Positions 24,125 to 33,800 of a DNA stretch of 64,000 nt are shown here, in pieces. Location: contig JBAYJM010000002.1 in the NCBI GenBank assembly GCA_041665065.1, forward strand, positions 24,159 to 88,158, written 5' to 3'. The translations under genes were made by a program, and so were the position numbers. The notes beneath the pieces were generated by a model. The model saw only the letters and a list, made by a program, of their open reading frames with translations, was not told the DNA's origin and did not search any database. This DNA comes from JBAYJM01 sp041665065 (GTDB lineage: Bacteria; Patescibacteriota; Patescibacteriia; 2-01-FULL-39-33). Numbering within the stretch: the first letter of the stretch is position 1; the number at the start of each line of letters is the position of its first letter.

Positions 24125-24844
24125 TTATCGATTACCTTCTAGATGTTTCAAAACTTTTTTATGCAATGATTGTACAACTGGTTGACTCCTTTTTCTAGCT
24201 TTTTTATACTTATCCTGCAAATCTTCCCACTCATTAACATCCGAGGCCTTATCAAGCCTTTTCCAAATATCCTCATCAGACATACCAACTGTTATTAAAT
24301 TCTTTATCAGCGGATTTATCTGGGCTCTGTCTATATGGTTTATTCCTTCTTTGGGATCCTTAAAATCAGGGCTATAAATTTCCAACACTATTCCATAAAT
24401 AACCGGGCTTAAATTTTTTTTCTTTGCATAAAATTCTGACATTCTGTATTTGGCTCTCTTAACTTTCACTGCAAAATCTTTTTTCATCCATAAAGGAATA
24501 GGTGCGATAAAAACATCAATAACATTCTTTTTTATAATATAGCCATGTTTTCTAAAGACCTTGCCGATTAAACCTCCTTGCCTTATCTCATCATCTATTT
24601 TTACAAGTTCTTTGTTATTTGTGTCATAAGTGAGAAAAGTTAATGCGTAAGTCCTTAGAATATTATTTTTATCGACCAACCTGGCCTCTCGAGTTCTTTC
24701 TGTTTTCTTTTTATTTTTTAAAGCCCTGTCATGTCTTAAAACAACGGCGTGAATCGGCCCATATTTCTGTTCCAAAATATCTGTATGAAGTTTTTTCTTA
24801 ACTGGAAAATGTATCTGGACGGTTCTATGTTTTATTAACTCCAT
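24125..24844 (-). CDS. hypothetical protein, weakly chorismate-lyase/UTRA-like
   Basis: A 239-residue soluble, basic protein. The central part (about 48-120) has TREARLVDKNNILRTYALTF, a GGLIGKVFRKHGY motif and APIPLWMKKDF. The 'R-A-----GGLIGK-F-K' layout faintly recalls the chorismate-lyase/UTRA fold, but I do not claim an activity. The C-terminal 80 residues are charged helices. It sits one base from the methyltransferase gene on the same strand, so the two are co-expressed and may act on the same substrate. Confidence 0.55.
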   Translation of the reverse strand: MELIKHRTVQIHFPVKKKLHTDILEQKYGPIHAVVLRHDRALKNKKKTERTREARLVDKNNILRTYALTFLTYDTNNKELVKIDDEIRQGGLIGKVFRKHGYIIKKNVIDVFIAPIPLWMKKDFAVKVKRAKYRMSEFYAKKKNLSPVIYGIVLEIYSPDFKDPKEGINHIDRAQINPLIKNLITVGMSDEDIWKRLDKASDVNEWEDLQDKYKKARKRSQPVVQSLHKKVLKHLEGNR

Positions 24845-24845
24845 A

Positions 24846-25589
24846 TTATTTTTTTGTAGCTGTAAAAGTTTTTACAATAGGATCTTTTTCCAATTCTTTC
24901 CAATTGGGGCTATACTTTTTACTTTCTTCAGATATCTTAATATCATACCACTTAGTATCTTCAAATCCTGCTTCAGCCATTGCATTGTCATAAATTTTTT
25001 GGCTCCAACAATAATTTACAAATTCACAAATTTTGTTATCATTCTGATCGTAAAGTATCGTTAAAATTGCAGAACCATCCTTAAATGGTTCACCAAGCCA
25101 TTTCCCTGCTGACTCACATCCTAATTTATAATCAGCGGCCGGATTCTGCGGATTATTATTTATTGCGACTAATTTTCCGCCGCTTTTTAAATTGCCTGCT
25201 GCATTTAAGAAAAATTTTTTTAATTGCTGTTCACTAGAAGCATAATGGAAAAAATAAGCAGCGGTAACCAAATCAAATTTTTCATCAAATGCATATTTTT
25301 GGTCGCCGTCTATTAACTGATATTTAATTCCAGGAGGTTTTTGGATTTCATATTCTTTCGCCATTGCCAGCATTTTTTCTGAATTGTCTATTCCAGTAAC
25401 GACGGCCCCATTTTCAGCCAATAGCCTAGAACTAAAACCACTTCCACAGCCCAAATCTAAAACCTTTTTATTTCGCAAATCTCCACATAAAGCCAAAAAA
25501 GAAGGATAAATCCTATATTTCCTTTGCGGATGTTTTGTCCTCTCGTCCGAGGAGTAAGTTTCTGCGATTTTATCGTATTGCGAAGTCAT
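24846..25589 (-). CDS. class I SAM-dependent methyltransferase
   Basis: A 247-residue protein with clear methyltransferase motifs: VLDLGCGSGFSSRLLAENG (motif I, about 42-60), the acidic VTGIDNSEKML (about 64-74), FDLVTAAYFFHYA (about 105-117) and LKSGGKLVAINNNP (about 133-146). It resembles small-molecule methyltransferases of the methyltransf_11/25 group. It is upstream of and nearly contiguous with the 24125-24844 gene. The substrate is not predictable. Confidence 0.88.
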   Translation of the reverse strand: MTSQYDKIAETYSSDERTKHPQRKYRIYPSFLALCGDLRNKKVLDLGCGSGFSSRLLAENGAVVTGIDNSEKMLAMAKEYEIQKPPGIKYQLIDGDQKYAFDEKFDLVTAAYFFHYASSEQQLKKFFLNAAGNLKSGGKLVAINNNPQNPAADYKLGCESAGKWLGEPFKDGSAILTILYDQNDNKICEFVNYCWSQKIYDNAMAEAGFEDTKWYDIKISEESKKYSPNWKELEKDPIVKTFTATKK

Positions 25590-25743
25590 ACATGACTTAA
25601 CTGTTTATTATTGCTATGTGTTTTTATTTTAACATCTACCCGCTTTAACTGTCTACTATCTAAATTTACAGCCATTTTATTCGATTTTATCAGCTATAAA
25701 TTCCATACTTCTCATGTCATCATAAAACCTGTAAAATAAATAA

Positions 25744-27903
25744 ATGCCTACCAAAATTTCAAAAACTTTAAAAAAATACTTCGGCTATGATGAGTTCCGG
25801 CCGATGCAGTCTGATATCATTCAAAGCGTTTTAGACGGAAAGGATAATTTTATCCTGATGCCAACTGGCGGAGGCAAATCACTTTGCTACCAACTACCAG
25901 CGCTAGAATTTCCCGGAATAACATTGGTCATTTCTCCGCTTATTGCCCTAATGAAAGACCAGGTCGATGCCCTGCAAGCTAATGGAATCAAAGCTGAATA
26001 CATAAATTCGTCTTTAACATCTCAACAGATAAATTCTGCCTACGAGAGAGCGAAAAATAATGAAATTAAAATCCTTTATCTCGCGCCGGAAAGATTCGCT
26101 CAAGACGAATTCCAACAATTTTTAAAATCTTTAACCATCAGCTTGATTGCAGTTGACGAAGCTCATTGTATTTCAGAATGGGGGCATGATTTCCGCCCTG
26201 ATTACCGGAATCTAAGCATGCTCAAAAAGATTTTTCCTTCAGTTCCCCTTATTGCTCTGACTGCGACAGCCACGGCCAAGGTTCGCGAAGATATTATCAA
26301 TCAACTTAATTTGAAAAAAGCGCCGATTTTCATTTCCAGCTTTAACCGTGAAAATCTAAACTTAAGCATTATCGAAAAGAAGCAAGCATTTCCTAGGCTT
26401 GTTAGGTTACTTGAAAAATACAAAGATGAATCTTCAATAATTTACTGCCATTCACGCAAAGAAACAGAAGAGATTGCAGAGAACTTAAGGCTAAACAAAT
26501 TTAATGCGCGAGCATATCATGCCGGACTAGAAGCAAATGAAAGGAAATTAGTCCAAGATTTATTTATCAAAGACAAAGTCAATATCATTGTCGCAACAAT
26601 TGCCTTTGGAATGGGAATTGATAAACCGGACGTCAGGCTCGTTGTCCATTACACTTATCCCAAAACACTTGAAGGCTACTACCAAGAAATCGGACGTGCC
26701 GGTCGAGACGGACTTCCTAGCGAATGCGTCACGTTCTATACCTACGCCGACACCAGGAAGCATGAATTTTTTATAAACCAAATACAGGACGGTCAACTGC
26801 AATTGCGTGCCCAAGAAAAATTAAATGAGATTATAAATTTTTGCGATCTTTCCACTTGCCGAAAGAAATACTTGTTAAAATATTTTGGAGAAAATTTAGA
26901 AAAAGAAAATTGTGGTGGCTGTGATGTTTGTTTGACCGAAAAAGAAATATTTGATGCCACTAAAGTTTCTAAAAAAATACTTTCCGCCGTTGCACGTACA
27001 GAAAATCGATATGGCAAAAGTTATATTGTCGATGTTTTGCTTGGAAAAAAGAATCAGAAAGTTTTGATAAACAAACATGATCAGCTTTCTGTTTTTAATA
27101 TCGTAAATGATTATTCGGAAAACGAATTAGCGCAAATTATTGACCAATTAACAAACTTAAACTATTTGATGAAAAGCGAGGGCTTGTATCCAGTGCTTAG
27201 CCTGACCAGAAAAGGTAACCAATTCCTGACGGGAGATGAAATTTTATCATTAAACAAGCCTAGAGCTGATGTGGTTATAAATAAAAAAACGCCAAAGAAA
27301 GGCGATCTAGAATTTAATGCTGAATTATTTGCAATTCTGCGAGCATTACGCAAAGATTTAGCAGACACAGCTAATGTTCCGCCGTTTGTAATTTTCGGTG
27401 ATACAAGCTTGCAAGAAATGGCTTATTATTTTCCTAAAGATAATGATAGTTTTTCAAAAATTTCTGGTGTTGGAGCAAAAAAGTTAGAGCGGTTTGGAGA
27501 AATTTTTATTAAAACAATTACAGAATTTACTAATGCAAATAAAATAGAATCGATTGCCAAGCCAGGGAAAAAAATCACCGAACCGATCTTAAATATAAAA
27601 ATGCAAAGGCCGATTTTTTACTTAAAAACCAGGGAATTACTGATTAAAAAGATTTCAATTGAAAGAATTGCCAAGCATCAAAATTTAACTCCAAGCACAA
27701 TTATCGGCCACATTGAAAAATCAATCGATGCCGGTGAAAAACTCGATCTCGAATATTTAAAACTCCCCCACAATAGATACGAAGCAATGAAAGAAGCCTT
27801 CCTTGAATGCGGAGATGAAAAACTTAAGCCGGTTTTTGAATATTTGGATGGAAAATATTCATATGATGAATTGAAATTGGCTCGGCTTTTAATTCGGCTG
27901 TAG
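25744..27903 (+). CDS. recQ: ATP-dependent DNA helicase RecQ
   Basis: A 719-residue full-length RecQ. Helicase motifs: LMPTGGGKSLCYQLPA (Walker A), VDEAHCISEWGHDFRPDY (DEAH plus the RecQ aromatic-rich loop), ALTATATAK and the motif VI region YYQEIGRAGRDG. The RecQ zinc site follows (CRKKYLLKYFGE, then CGGCDVC). RQC winged helix, HRDC domain (about 515-590, ADTANVPPFVIFGD) and a C-terminal HTH_40-like region complete it. RecQ unwinds DNA in recombination and fork repair. It stands alone on this strand, between methyltransferase and ECF-sigma units. Confidence 0.96.
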   Translation: MPTKISKTLKKYFGYDEFRPMQSDIIQSVLDGKDNFILMPTGGGKSLCYQLPALEFPGITLVISPLIALMKDQVDALQANGIKAEYINSSLTSQQINSAYERAKNNEIKILYLAPERFAQDEFQQFLKSLTISLIAVDEAHCISEWGHDFRPDYRNLSMLKKIFPSVPLIALTATATAKVREDIINQLNLKKAPIFISSFNRENLNLSIIEKKQAFPRLVRLLEKYKDESSIIYCHSRKETEEIAENLRLNKFNARAYHAGLEANERKLVQDLFIKDKVNIIVATIAFGMGIDKPDVRLVVHYTYPKTLEGYYQEIGRAGRDGLPSECVTFYTYADTRKHEFFINQIQDGQLQLRAQEKLNEIINFCDLSTCRKKYLLKYFGENLEKENCGGCDVCLTEKEIFDATKVSKKILSAVARTENRYGKSYIVDVLLGKKNQKVLINKHDQLSVFNIVNDYSENELAQIIDQLTNLNYLMKSEGLYPVLSLTRKGNQFLTGDEILSLNKPRADVVINKKTPKKGDLEFNAELFAILRALRKDLADTANVPPFVIFGDTSLQEMAYYFPKDNDSFSKISGVGAKKLERFGEIFIKTITEFTNANKIESIAKPGKKITEPILNIKMQRPIFYLKTRELLIKKISIERIAKHQNLTPSTIIGHIEKSIDAGEKLDLEYLKLPHNRYEAMKEAFLECGDEKLKPVFEYLDGKYSYDELKLARLLIRL

Positions 27904-27904
27904 A

Positions 27905-28411
27905 CTAATCAGTAAAAACTTTCTGATTCAAACACCCGCCACAAACTGGACCTGATTGTATATTATTTTTTCCGTTATATTGTCGCATTATACCCTGCAT
28001 TGGACCATGACGAAGCCATATTTGATCCAATCCGGTTAGGTCAATAATCCATCCAGCTATCAAGATTGCGGCAACAAACCCAGCAATCACAACTAAAAAT
28101 CTTTTTTTATGCCAGAAATCATACCGCCTAAGAAACCATAATCCCGCTACTAACCCGGCAATCGCAATAATTGGCGCCCACCAAGGAAAACTTGAGAGTA
28201 ATTGCTCCAATCGAAGTTGCCCCATGGGTCCATGACTACGCAAAGCAAACCGAGTTAAACTGATAAAAAATACTGAAACAATTACAGAAGCTACTAGCCC
28301 AATCATTGCAAAAATTGACCCTAATACAAAATAAATCTTAGGGCGCATTTTTAATTTGCCCTGCCTGATTTTATCCATGACGCTGTTTGTAATATCTAAT
28401 TCTTCTGGCAT
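27905..28411 (-). CDS. membrane protein, probable anti-sigma partner
   Basis: A 168-residue protein with a polar N-terminus of about 25 residues and three membrane helices (about 26-48, 75-93, 103-122). A C-terminal extracytoplasmic stretch is rich in Gly, Met and Gln with two Cys (VCGGC). The gene overlaps the end of the ECF sigma gene by 16 bases, a layout typical of a sigma factor and its membrane-bound anti-sigma. The N-terminus is too short for a classical zinc anti-sigma domain, so regulation by this protein is inferred only from position. Confidence 0.6.
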   Translation of the reverse strand: MPEELDITNSVMDKIRQGKLKMRPKIYFVLGSIFAMIGLVASVIVSVFFISLTRFALRSHGPMGQLRLEQLLSSFPWWAPIIAIAGLVAGLWFLRRYDFWHKKRFLVVIAGFVAAILIAGWIIDLTGLDQIWLRHGPMQGIMRQYNGKNNIQSGPVCGGCLNQKVFTD

Positions 28412-28935
28412 ATTTTTTTCATTAAAATTTTTGCTCGGCTTACTCTAGTTGCGACAGTGCCCATCGGGATTTGCAATATATCACTTATCTCTTCATATGA
28501 CTTTTCATCAATGTAATAAAGCGTAATTGGCTCAGAATATAATAAGGGCATTTTGCCCAAACATTTCTCTACCTTGGAAACAATTTCCTTTTGGCTATAA
28601 TCATCCTCAATATTTTCTTTGCTTTTAAAGTCTATATCTTCCGGAAGTCCTATTTCTTTTTGATATTTTTTTAAAATGTTTACAGCTTGATTATGAACAA
28701 TGCGATATATCCAACTGGAAAAATTTTTTTTAACATCAAAACTTCTTAAATTGATAAAGGCTTTTATAAATGACTCTTGGACAACGTCTGCAGCCTTATG
28801 TTCATCATTTATTAAATTGCATGCATATCTTAATAATTTTTTTTGATATCTTTCAATAATAGCATAAGATTCCTGATCAACCGATCGAACTCTTTCAATA
28901 ATTTCTTCATCAGAAATTTTTCCATCATCTATCAT
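28396..28935 (-). CDS. ECF-family RNA polymerase sigma factor
   Basis: 179 residues. Region 2 shows YACNLINDEHKAADVVQESF and FSSWIYRIVHNQAVNI, with the -10 recognition helix. Region 4 shows LYYIDEKSYEEISDILQI and MGTVATRVSRAKILMKK, the -35 recognition helix. This is an extracytoplasmic-function sigma factor of SigW/RpoE type. It overlaps the membrane protein gene downstream and follows a secreted small protein gene, a cell-envelope stress layout. A strong 16-bp hairpin lies in the gap upstream. Confidence 0.92.
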   Translation of the reverse strand: MIDDGKISDEEIIERVRSVDQESYAIIERYQKKLLRYACNLINDEHKAADVVQESFIKAFINLRSFDVKKNFSSWIYRIVHNQAVNILKKYQKEIGLPEDIDFKSKENIEDDYSQKEIVSKVEKCLGKMPLLYSEPITLYYIDEKSYEEISDILQIPMGTVATRVSRAKILMKKICQKN

Positions 28936-28965
28936 GCTAATAGTATGTTAAGTTTATGCTCCTAC

Positions 28966-29001
28966 TATGTTAGGCTCCGATTATTATCGGAGCCTAACAT
29001 A
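28966..29001. repeat. 16-bp perfect inverted repeat between secreted protein and sigma genes
   Basis: Arms 28966-28981 and 28986-29001 pair perfectly (TATGTTAGGCTCCGAT and its complement) with a 4-base loop, TATT. No T-run follows on either strand, so it is not a typical terminator. It would form a very stable RNA hairpin between the two genes on the minus strand, or an operator on DNA. Confidence 0.8.
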
Positions 29002-29016
29002 TTTGAGATTTATTGA

Positions 29017-29397
29017 TTAACGTCCCAAACCTCTACCCATGCCCATTCCGCCTGCATTTCTACCAGAACCATTATGCAAACCTAGGCCAAGATCTTGACG
29101 AATTTTCTGTGCTTCAGCGGTCTTGCCTTGCAAAGCCAGTTGATGCGCCTCAGCAAATTTTGCAAAGTTGTCTTTATTTATGACTTGAGTCGCTCTGCCT
29201 TTCCCTTGCATAAGGCTTTTCCAAGCATCATAATCCTTATTTTCAAATGCTTTTGTCATTGCTTCATGACGTTCTGCTGTATAGTTTGGACCCTTAATAT
29301 TAGGATCTCCCTGATAAGCCAAAACTGATCCAGCTGATAAGGCGCCAATTCCAGCTATTAAAGCCAACGCACCCAAACCTAATGTTATTTTTTTCAT
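29017..29397 (-). CDS. small secreted helical protein, Spy/CpxP-like in layout
   Basis: 126 residues. The signal peptide MKKITLGLGALALIAGIGAL ends after VLA, and the mature part begins YQGDPNIKGPNY. It is helical, with ERHEAMTKAFENKDYDAW and an AEAHQLALQGKTAEAQKIRQ repeat-like segment, then a Gly/Met/Arg-rich tail (GMGMGRGLGR). Layout and composition recall Spy/CpxP periplasmic stress proteins, without their conserved LTxxQ motif. It precedes the ECF sigma gene on the same strand, so it is a candidate target of that factor. No enzymatic function is visible. Confidence 0.65.
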   Translation of the reverse strand: MKKITLGLGALALIAGIGALSAGSVLAYQGDPNIKGPNYTAERHEAMTKAFENKDYDAWKSLMQGKGRATQVINKDNFAKFAEAHQLALQGKTAEAQKIRQDLGLGLHNGSGRNAGGMGMGRGLGR

Positions 29398-29527
29398 AAT
29401 ATTTTATTTTATTGATTTAATTGATTAATCCGACCTTTATACCACTAATACAAGACTAGTGGCATTTTTCTTTCATTTGGTTCTAATTAAATCAATATTA
29501 TTGCTATTTTATGATAAATATAAAAGA

Positions 29528-30256
29528 TTAGTTTATTATAAAATTCTCACCATTAATATCTTTTGACTCATCGGACGCTAAAAAAACTATTTTTTCTGCA
29601 ACTTCTTTTGGATCAATAAGTTTTCCGTCTTTGCGACTAGCCAAAACCGCTTTTAATTCTTCTTGTGGTGCAGTCAGCCAGTAACCCGCATCAGTTTGTG
29701 CTGGGGATACTACATTTGCTCTTCCGTCAAAAACCGATAGTAATTCAGCATATGACTGAGTTATATTAATTACGCCCGCTTTTCCTGCTGAGTATGAGAT
29801 AGCATCTGCGTGACCGTTTACTCCATGGATAGATGACACATTTACAATAATTCCGCTTTTTTGTTTTAGAAAAACTTCTGTGGCATATTTTGACATACTC
29901 ATCGCAGAAACAAGATTTTGTTTCAAAGATTCTATCCAAATATCAACATCCAAATTCCATTCATCGCCATCAATATATCTGCCGGCATTATTTACCAACA
30001 CATCAATTTTTCCAAATACTTCAATGGTTTTATCGACTACTTTTTTTGCTTCATCGTCTTTAGTCAAATCAGCCTTAATTGCCAAGACCTTCACTCCTAG
30101 TTTTTTAATTTCATTTACAACTTCGTCAGCTCCCTTTTTATTGCTCTTATATGTAATAGCAACATTAGCACCCTTTTGTGCAAATAAAAGAGCGGTTACC
30201 ATGCCAATCCCGCTTGAACCGCCTGTTATTAAAACAACTTTCTCTTTAAATTCCAT
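29528..30256 (-). CDS. short-chain dehydrogenase/reductase
   Basis: 242 residues of the classical SDR family. The cofactor loop is VLITGGSSGIGMVTALLFAQ (TGxxxGxG), LVNNAGRYIDGD is the NNAG motif, and the catalytic Ser-Tyr-Lys are in NVSSIHG and ISYSAGKAGV. The C-terminus ends DESKDINGENFIIN, as in FabG-like enzymes. The Lys of AITYKSNKK points to NADPH use. The substrate is unknown. It starts 21 bases after the NUDIX gene on the same strand and is probably co-transcribed. Confidence 0.9.
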   Translation of the reverse strand: MEFKEKVVLITGGSSGIGMVTALLFAQKGANVAITYKSNKKGADEVVNEIKKLGVKVLAIKADLTKDDEAKKVVDKTIEVFGKIDVLVNNAGRYIDGDEWNLDVDIWIESLKQNLVSAMSMSKYATEVFLKQKSGIIVNVSSIHGVNGHADAISYSAGKAGVINITQSYAELLSVFDGRANVVSPAQTDAGYWLTAPQEELKAVLASRKDGKLIDPKEVAEKIVFLASDESKDINGENFIIN

Positions 30257-30277
30257 ATTATTAAATTATTAAAAAAC

Positions 30278-30835
30278 TTATTTATTTTGAATCAATATCC
30301 ACTTTTGCACAAAGCGATGAAGATGGGGGTCAAACTTATCAATTGGAGTACCCAAAACCTCATCATAATCAAACCATTTATATCCATTAAATTCTCCCGC
30401 GTCATATCTAAGAGTTAAGTTAGAATTTCCGTTAAGAACATACCACAAACTTACATCGATATGACCAGCCGCAAGTCCAACGGTAACTGACTGAGTAATA
30501 AAAAACGGTTGCTCTGAAACAAAATCAGCTTTAATATTTAACTCTTCTACAATTTCCCTCTCAACCGTTATCTTTGGATTCTCGTTTAACTCAACATGTC
30601 CGCCTGTCGGCACCCAGAGCTGTGCCTTAATATGATCAACTAGAAGTATTTTATTTTCTTTTGAATCAATAAGGACAAAATATGAAACCAAATGCTTTGG
30701 TGGGGTATCTGGTTTTTTGATGCGGAACAACTCTGATCCACTCTTTATCCATCGAATAGTATCAGAAAGATGGTTTTGCTCCATCTCATCAAAAGGGGTT
30801 ATATTCTGAACAATTTTTAAAATTTTATCCTGCAT
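30278..30835 (-). CDS. NUDIX hydrolase
   Basis: A 185-residue protein with a full Nudix box: GGHVELNENPKITVEREIVE and EL immediately after (about 90-111), carrying the metal-binding REXXEE. The N-terminal part (IVQNITPFDEMEQNHLSDT) and the aromatic C-terminus are like the NUDIX group annotated as dNTP or sugar-nucleotide pyrophosphohydrolases, often near MutT-type. The substrate is unknown. It lies between the large nuclease-like gene and the SDR gene, all on the minus strand with 20-base gaps. Confidence 0.88.
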   Translation of the reverse strand: MQDKILKIVQNITPFDEMEQNHLSDTIRWIKSGSELFRIKKPDTPPKHLVSYFVLIDSKENKILLVDHIKAQLWVPTGGHVELNENPKITVEREIVEELNIKADFVSEQPFFITQSVTVGLAAGHIDVSLWYVLNGNSNLTLRYDAGEFNGYKWFDYDEVLGTPIDKFDPHLHRFVQKWILIQNK

Positions 30836-30856
30836 AACTTTATAAATTCCAATTCT

Positions 30857-33800
30857 TCAATAATTAATGACACCTGCAGGAATGACTGGGTCATTGTCCT
30901 CTTGTCTTAACCCTATTATCTCTGGATCTATTGGACCTATTTCCCATGCATGTTTATTTATAAAGCTCTTTTTTACGATTCCGTGATCAAAAAATATCTC
31001 CGGAGGGAATGAATTTTTATCTTTAATAAAAGATGGGGCAAATAGATAGAAACCCCATCGTTCAAAAGAATCAACAAATCCATTAAGATTTTTTAGTGAT
31101 TCGGGAGTCATGTTATGTGTTCTGCCAACATTCAGTAAACGTTTTCCATGGGAGGCTTTTGGATCAGGAAGATTTCTTGAAACAACAAATTTATACCAAA
31201 GCGGGTTACTTTTAGAATAACCTTGTATTACCGATACTCGTATAATATCATCCTTGTCCTCTCTTCCAAATAAACCAACCCAGTTGCTGAAAATCACTTT
31301 GGCCTTTTCTTCGTTGGTAAACATTAACGCAACAACTGGCGGTTGCTCTGGATGAACAAGATATGCAACACCCTCCCAGCCTGCATCATTCCAGATATGA
31401 TCTTCGATAATTGAAATATTTTTAATTTGATCATGTCTCAAAAGATTTTTTTCTATTTGGGTGACATTTTCTTTTATATCTTTAAGCAGATCAAGTTTAA
31501 CCTTACCAGATTCTATTTTATTGTATTCATATTTAGTATTTTCTTCTTGCAACCATTCAGTAATATCTCTTTTGGGTTTATATCCGAGAACGTTACCCTG
31601 TACTATAAATGGTGATGAAAAGGTAAAAGCACGTACACAAATATCCTCATCACGAAAAAGTTTTTCAAGGTCATTACTTGTATTCTTAAACCAGATCGAA
31701 TGACCGATGATATCAAACACTATTTTATAAACATCTGAATGAACACTCTCTGCCTCTGTTCGTTTTAGAGAGTGAGGATTAAAATCTCCACTGATAATAT
31801 TAAAAGTAATCGGACCATTTTTTTCAATTACATGAGATATCCTAATGCCTTGAGATGTATCTTTTGCAATATTAATATTTACGGTATTTTTACTACCAAT
31901 AGAATCCAATTCTATCGCAGTTGCCAAAAATCCTTCTAATGAAGCAAGAATATATTCCGCAATTTCTATGTTAGGACTACAATTTTCTGTCTTGATATTG
32001 AATGTTGTTCCAAGAATAACGGACTGGAGTATTACTTCTTTTTCAGAATAAAATGATGGTTTTTTAGGTAGATCTCTCTGGGCAGGTTGTTTGAAATATG
32101 AGTCAAAGAAGTCCTCAAGTTCTGTATCTTTCATGTTCTCAGGCATAATATTTGGTAACATATTTTTTGCTCCCAATCGATATATAAGCGCATATGCAGC
32201 AAAATCAAGATCCATGCTTAATAACGTATCTGGTAAAAGCTCTAAGTTAGGTAACTCTGAATCTGCTGTCTTGATCAATAGCAAGCCAAGCAAACCACCA
32301 TAATATATATCATCATTCAAAAGCTTATCTGCCTCTTCTTTGCTCTTGATGAACTGAGCATTCATAAGATGATTAAGTTTGTGCCACTCAAGAGAGTATC
32401 CAATTCTTCCTAATCTGAGCTCGAGTAAACGCATTCTATCATATGATAATAACTGTAATTTGTTTATCTCACTCCTACTGTGAAAATCCATAGTGGCATA
32501 TGAAGCGGCGTGCAACATTGCACCTCTTGCTGCCCATAAAAGACCTACAGTTTCATAAGCGATTGATAATTGAACAAGTGTAATAATTAATCCATCTCGT
32601 TCCTCTTCTTTATATAGAGGAACGAGTGATTTTCCTAGGCATCCAATTGCTTTATAAAATCTCTTTCCTTTGATGTGTTGCATTGCTCGATCAAGTAATA
32701 CATGAGCAAATTCTGTTGAACTTTTTCTTTCAGAAATAACCTCCACTAACTTATCTTGAAGTTTCTCAAAACTTTTGTTTCCATTATAAAAATCATCGAT
32801 ATCTTTAGTTAATTTATAAAGAGTTTCTAATGGAAATCCGAGTAGCCCCTTTGACCGAATAACTATATCCGTAAGGTTGTCGAATATTTTACTTATAGCT
32901 ATTTCATCATCTCTTAATTCAGGTATTTCAAGCATATTGAGCATGAAATCAGCATGCAAAGCCGCACTTGGTCTAGCCTCATCGTTCTTAAATTTTTCCA
33001 GTTTTTCTTGTACAATTTTCTTTTTTATATCTGTGTAGCTTACCTCAATCTTTCCAGTAGTTACAGTAAGCGTCCTTAACAAACTGAATAGATTACTAAG
33101 TCTTTCAACATCGAATAGGTTAAGGGTGTCTTTTGTTAAAGATTCTATTTCTTCGTAATTACTAATCAAAATATCGTAGTCGTTATACCAAAAATACAAT
33201 GTCCATATTTCCTGATATCTAGCTGTGAAAAATTGTTCTGAAGATCCGTATTTTTCGGCCAGTCTTTTTGCACGAGTAAATAAACCCTCAATCTCTGTCT
33301 TGGGTTTATCCATTTCAGCAGCGACTATAGCAATTGAAAGTGCATCGTCTACTGTTGCAAAGTTTACTATGTTTTCTTGTGTTGCTAAATCTATATTTTT
33401 GTTAAGTTTTTCGAATAATTCCTGTCGATTGGTATCTTTTGGCCCAATTTTTACAATTTCTTTATAAGACGAATCAATTTTTAACTCATCAATAGCGAGG
33501 GCCTGCCTTTTATTACCAAAGATTTTATCAATTATCCACGTACGATCGTGTATGACAACCTGTATGCCGTATTGCTTACTTAATTCATCCTCAGTCTTAG
33601 CTCTTTGGTCGGCTTTGATAAGCTGACTTGTTATAAAAAATATCTTTGAGTAACTTCTATCAACTTCGATCATTTTTTTGACATCGCCTTGAACCTTTTG
33701 TTTCCAATTTACAGTTGTACTAAAAGCAAACCCCCAACGCTCATTCGCTTGTTGCTCTATACCAAAATAATAAGTATCTTTAATGTCTTGAGATGCTGGA

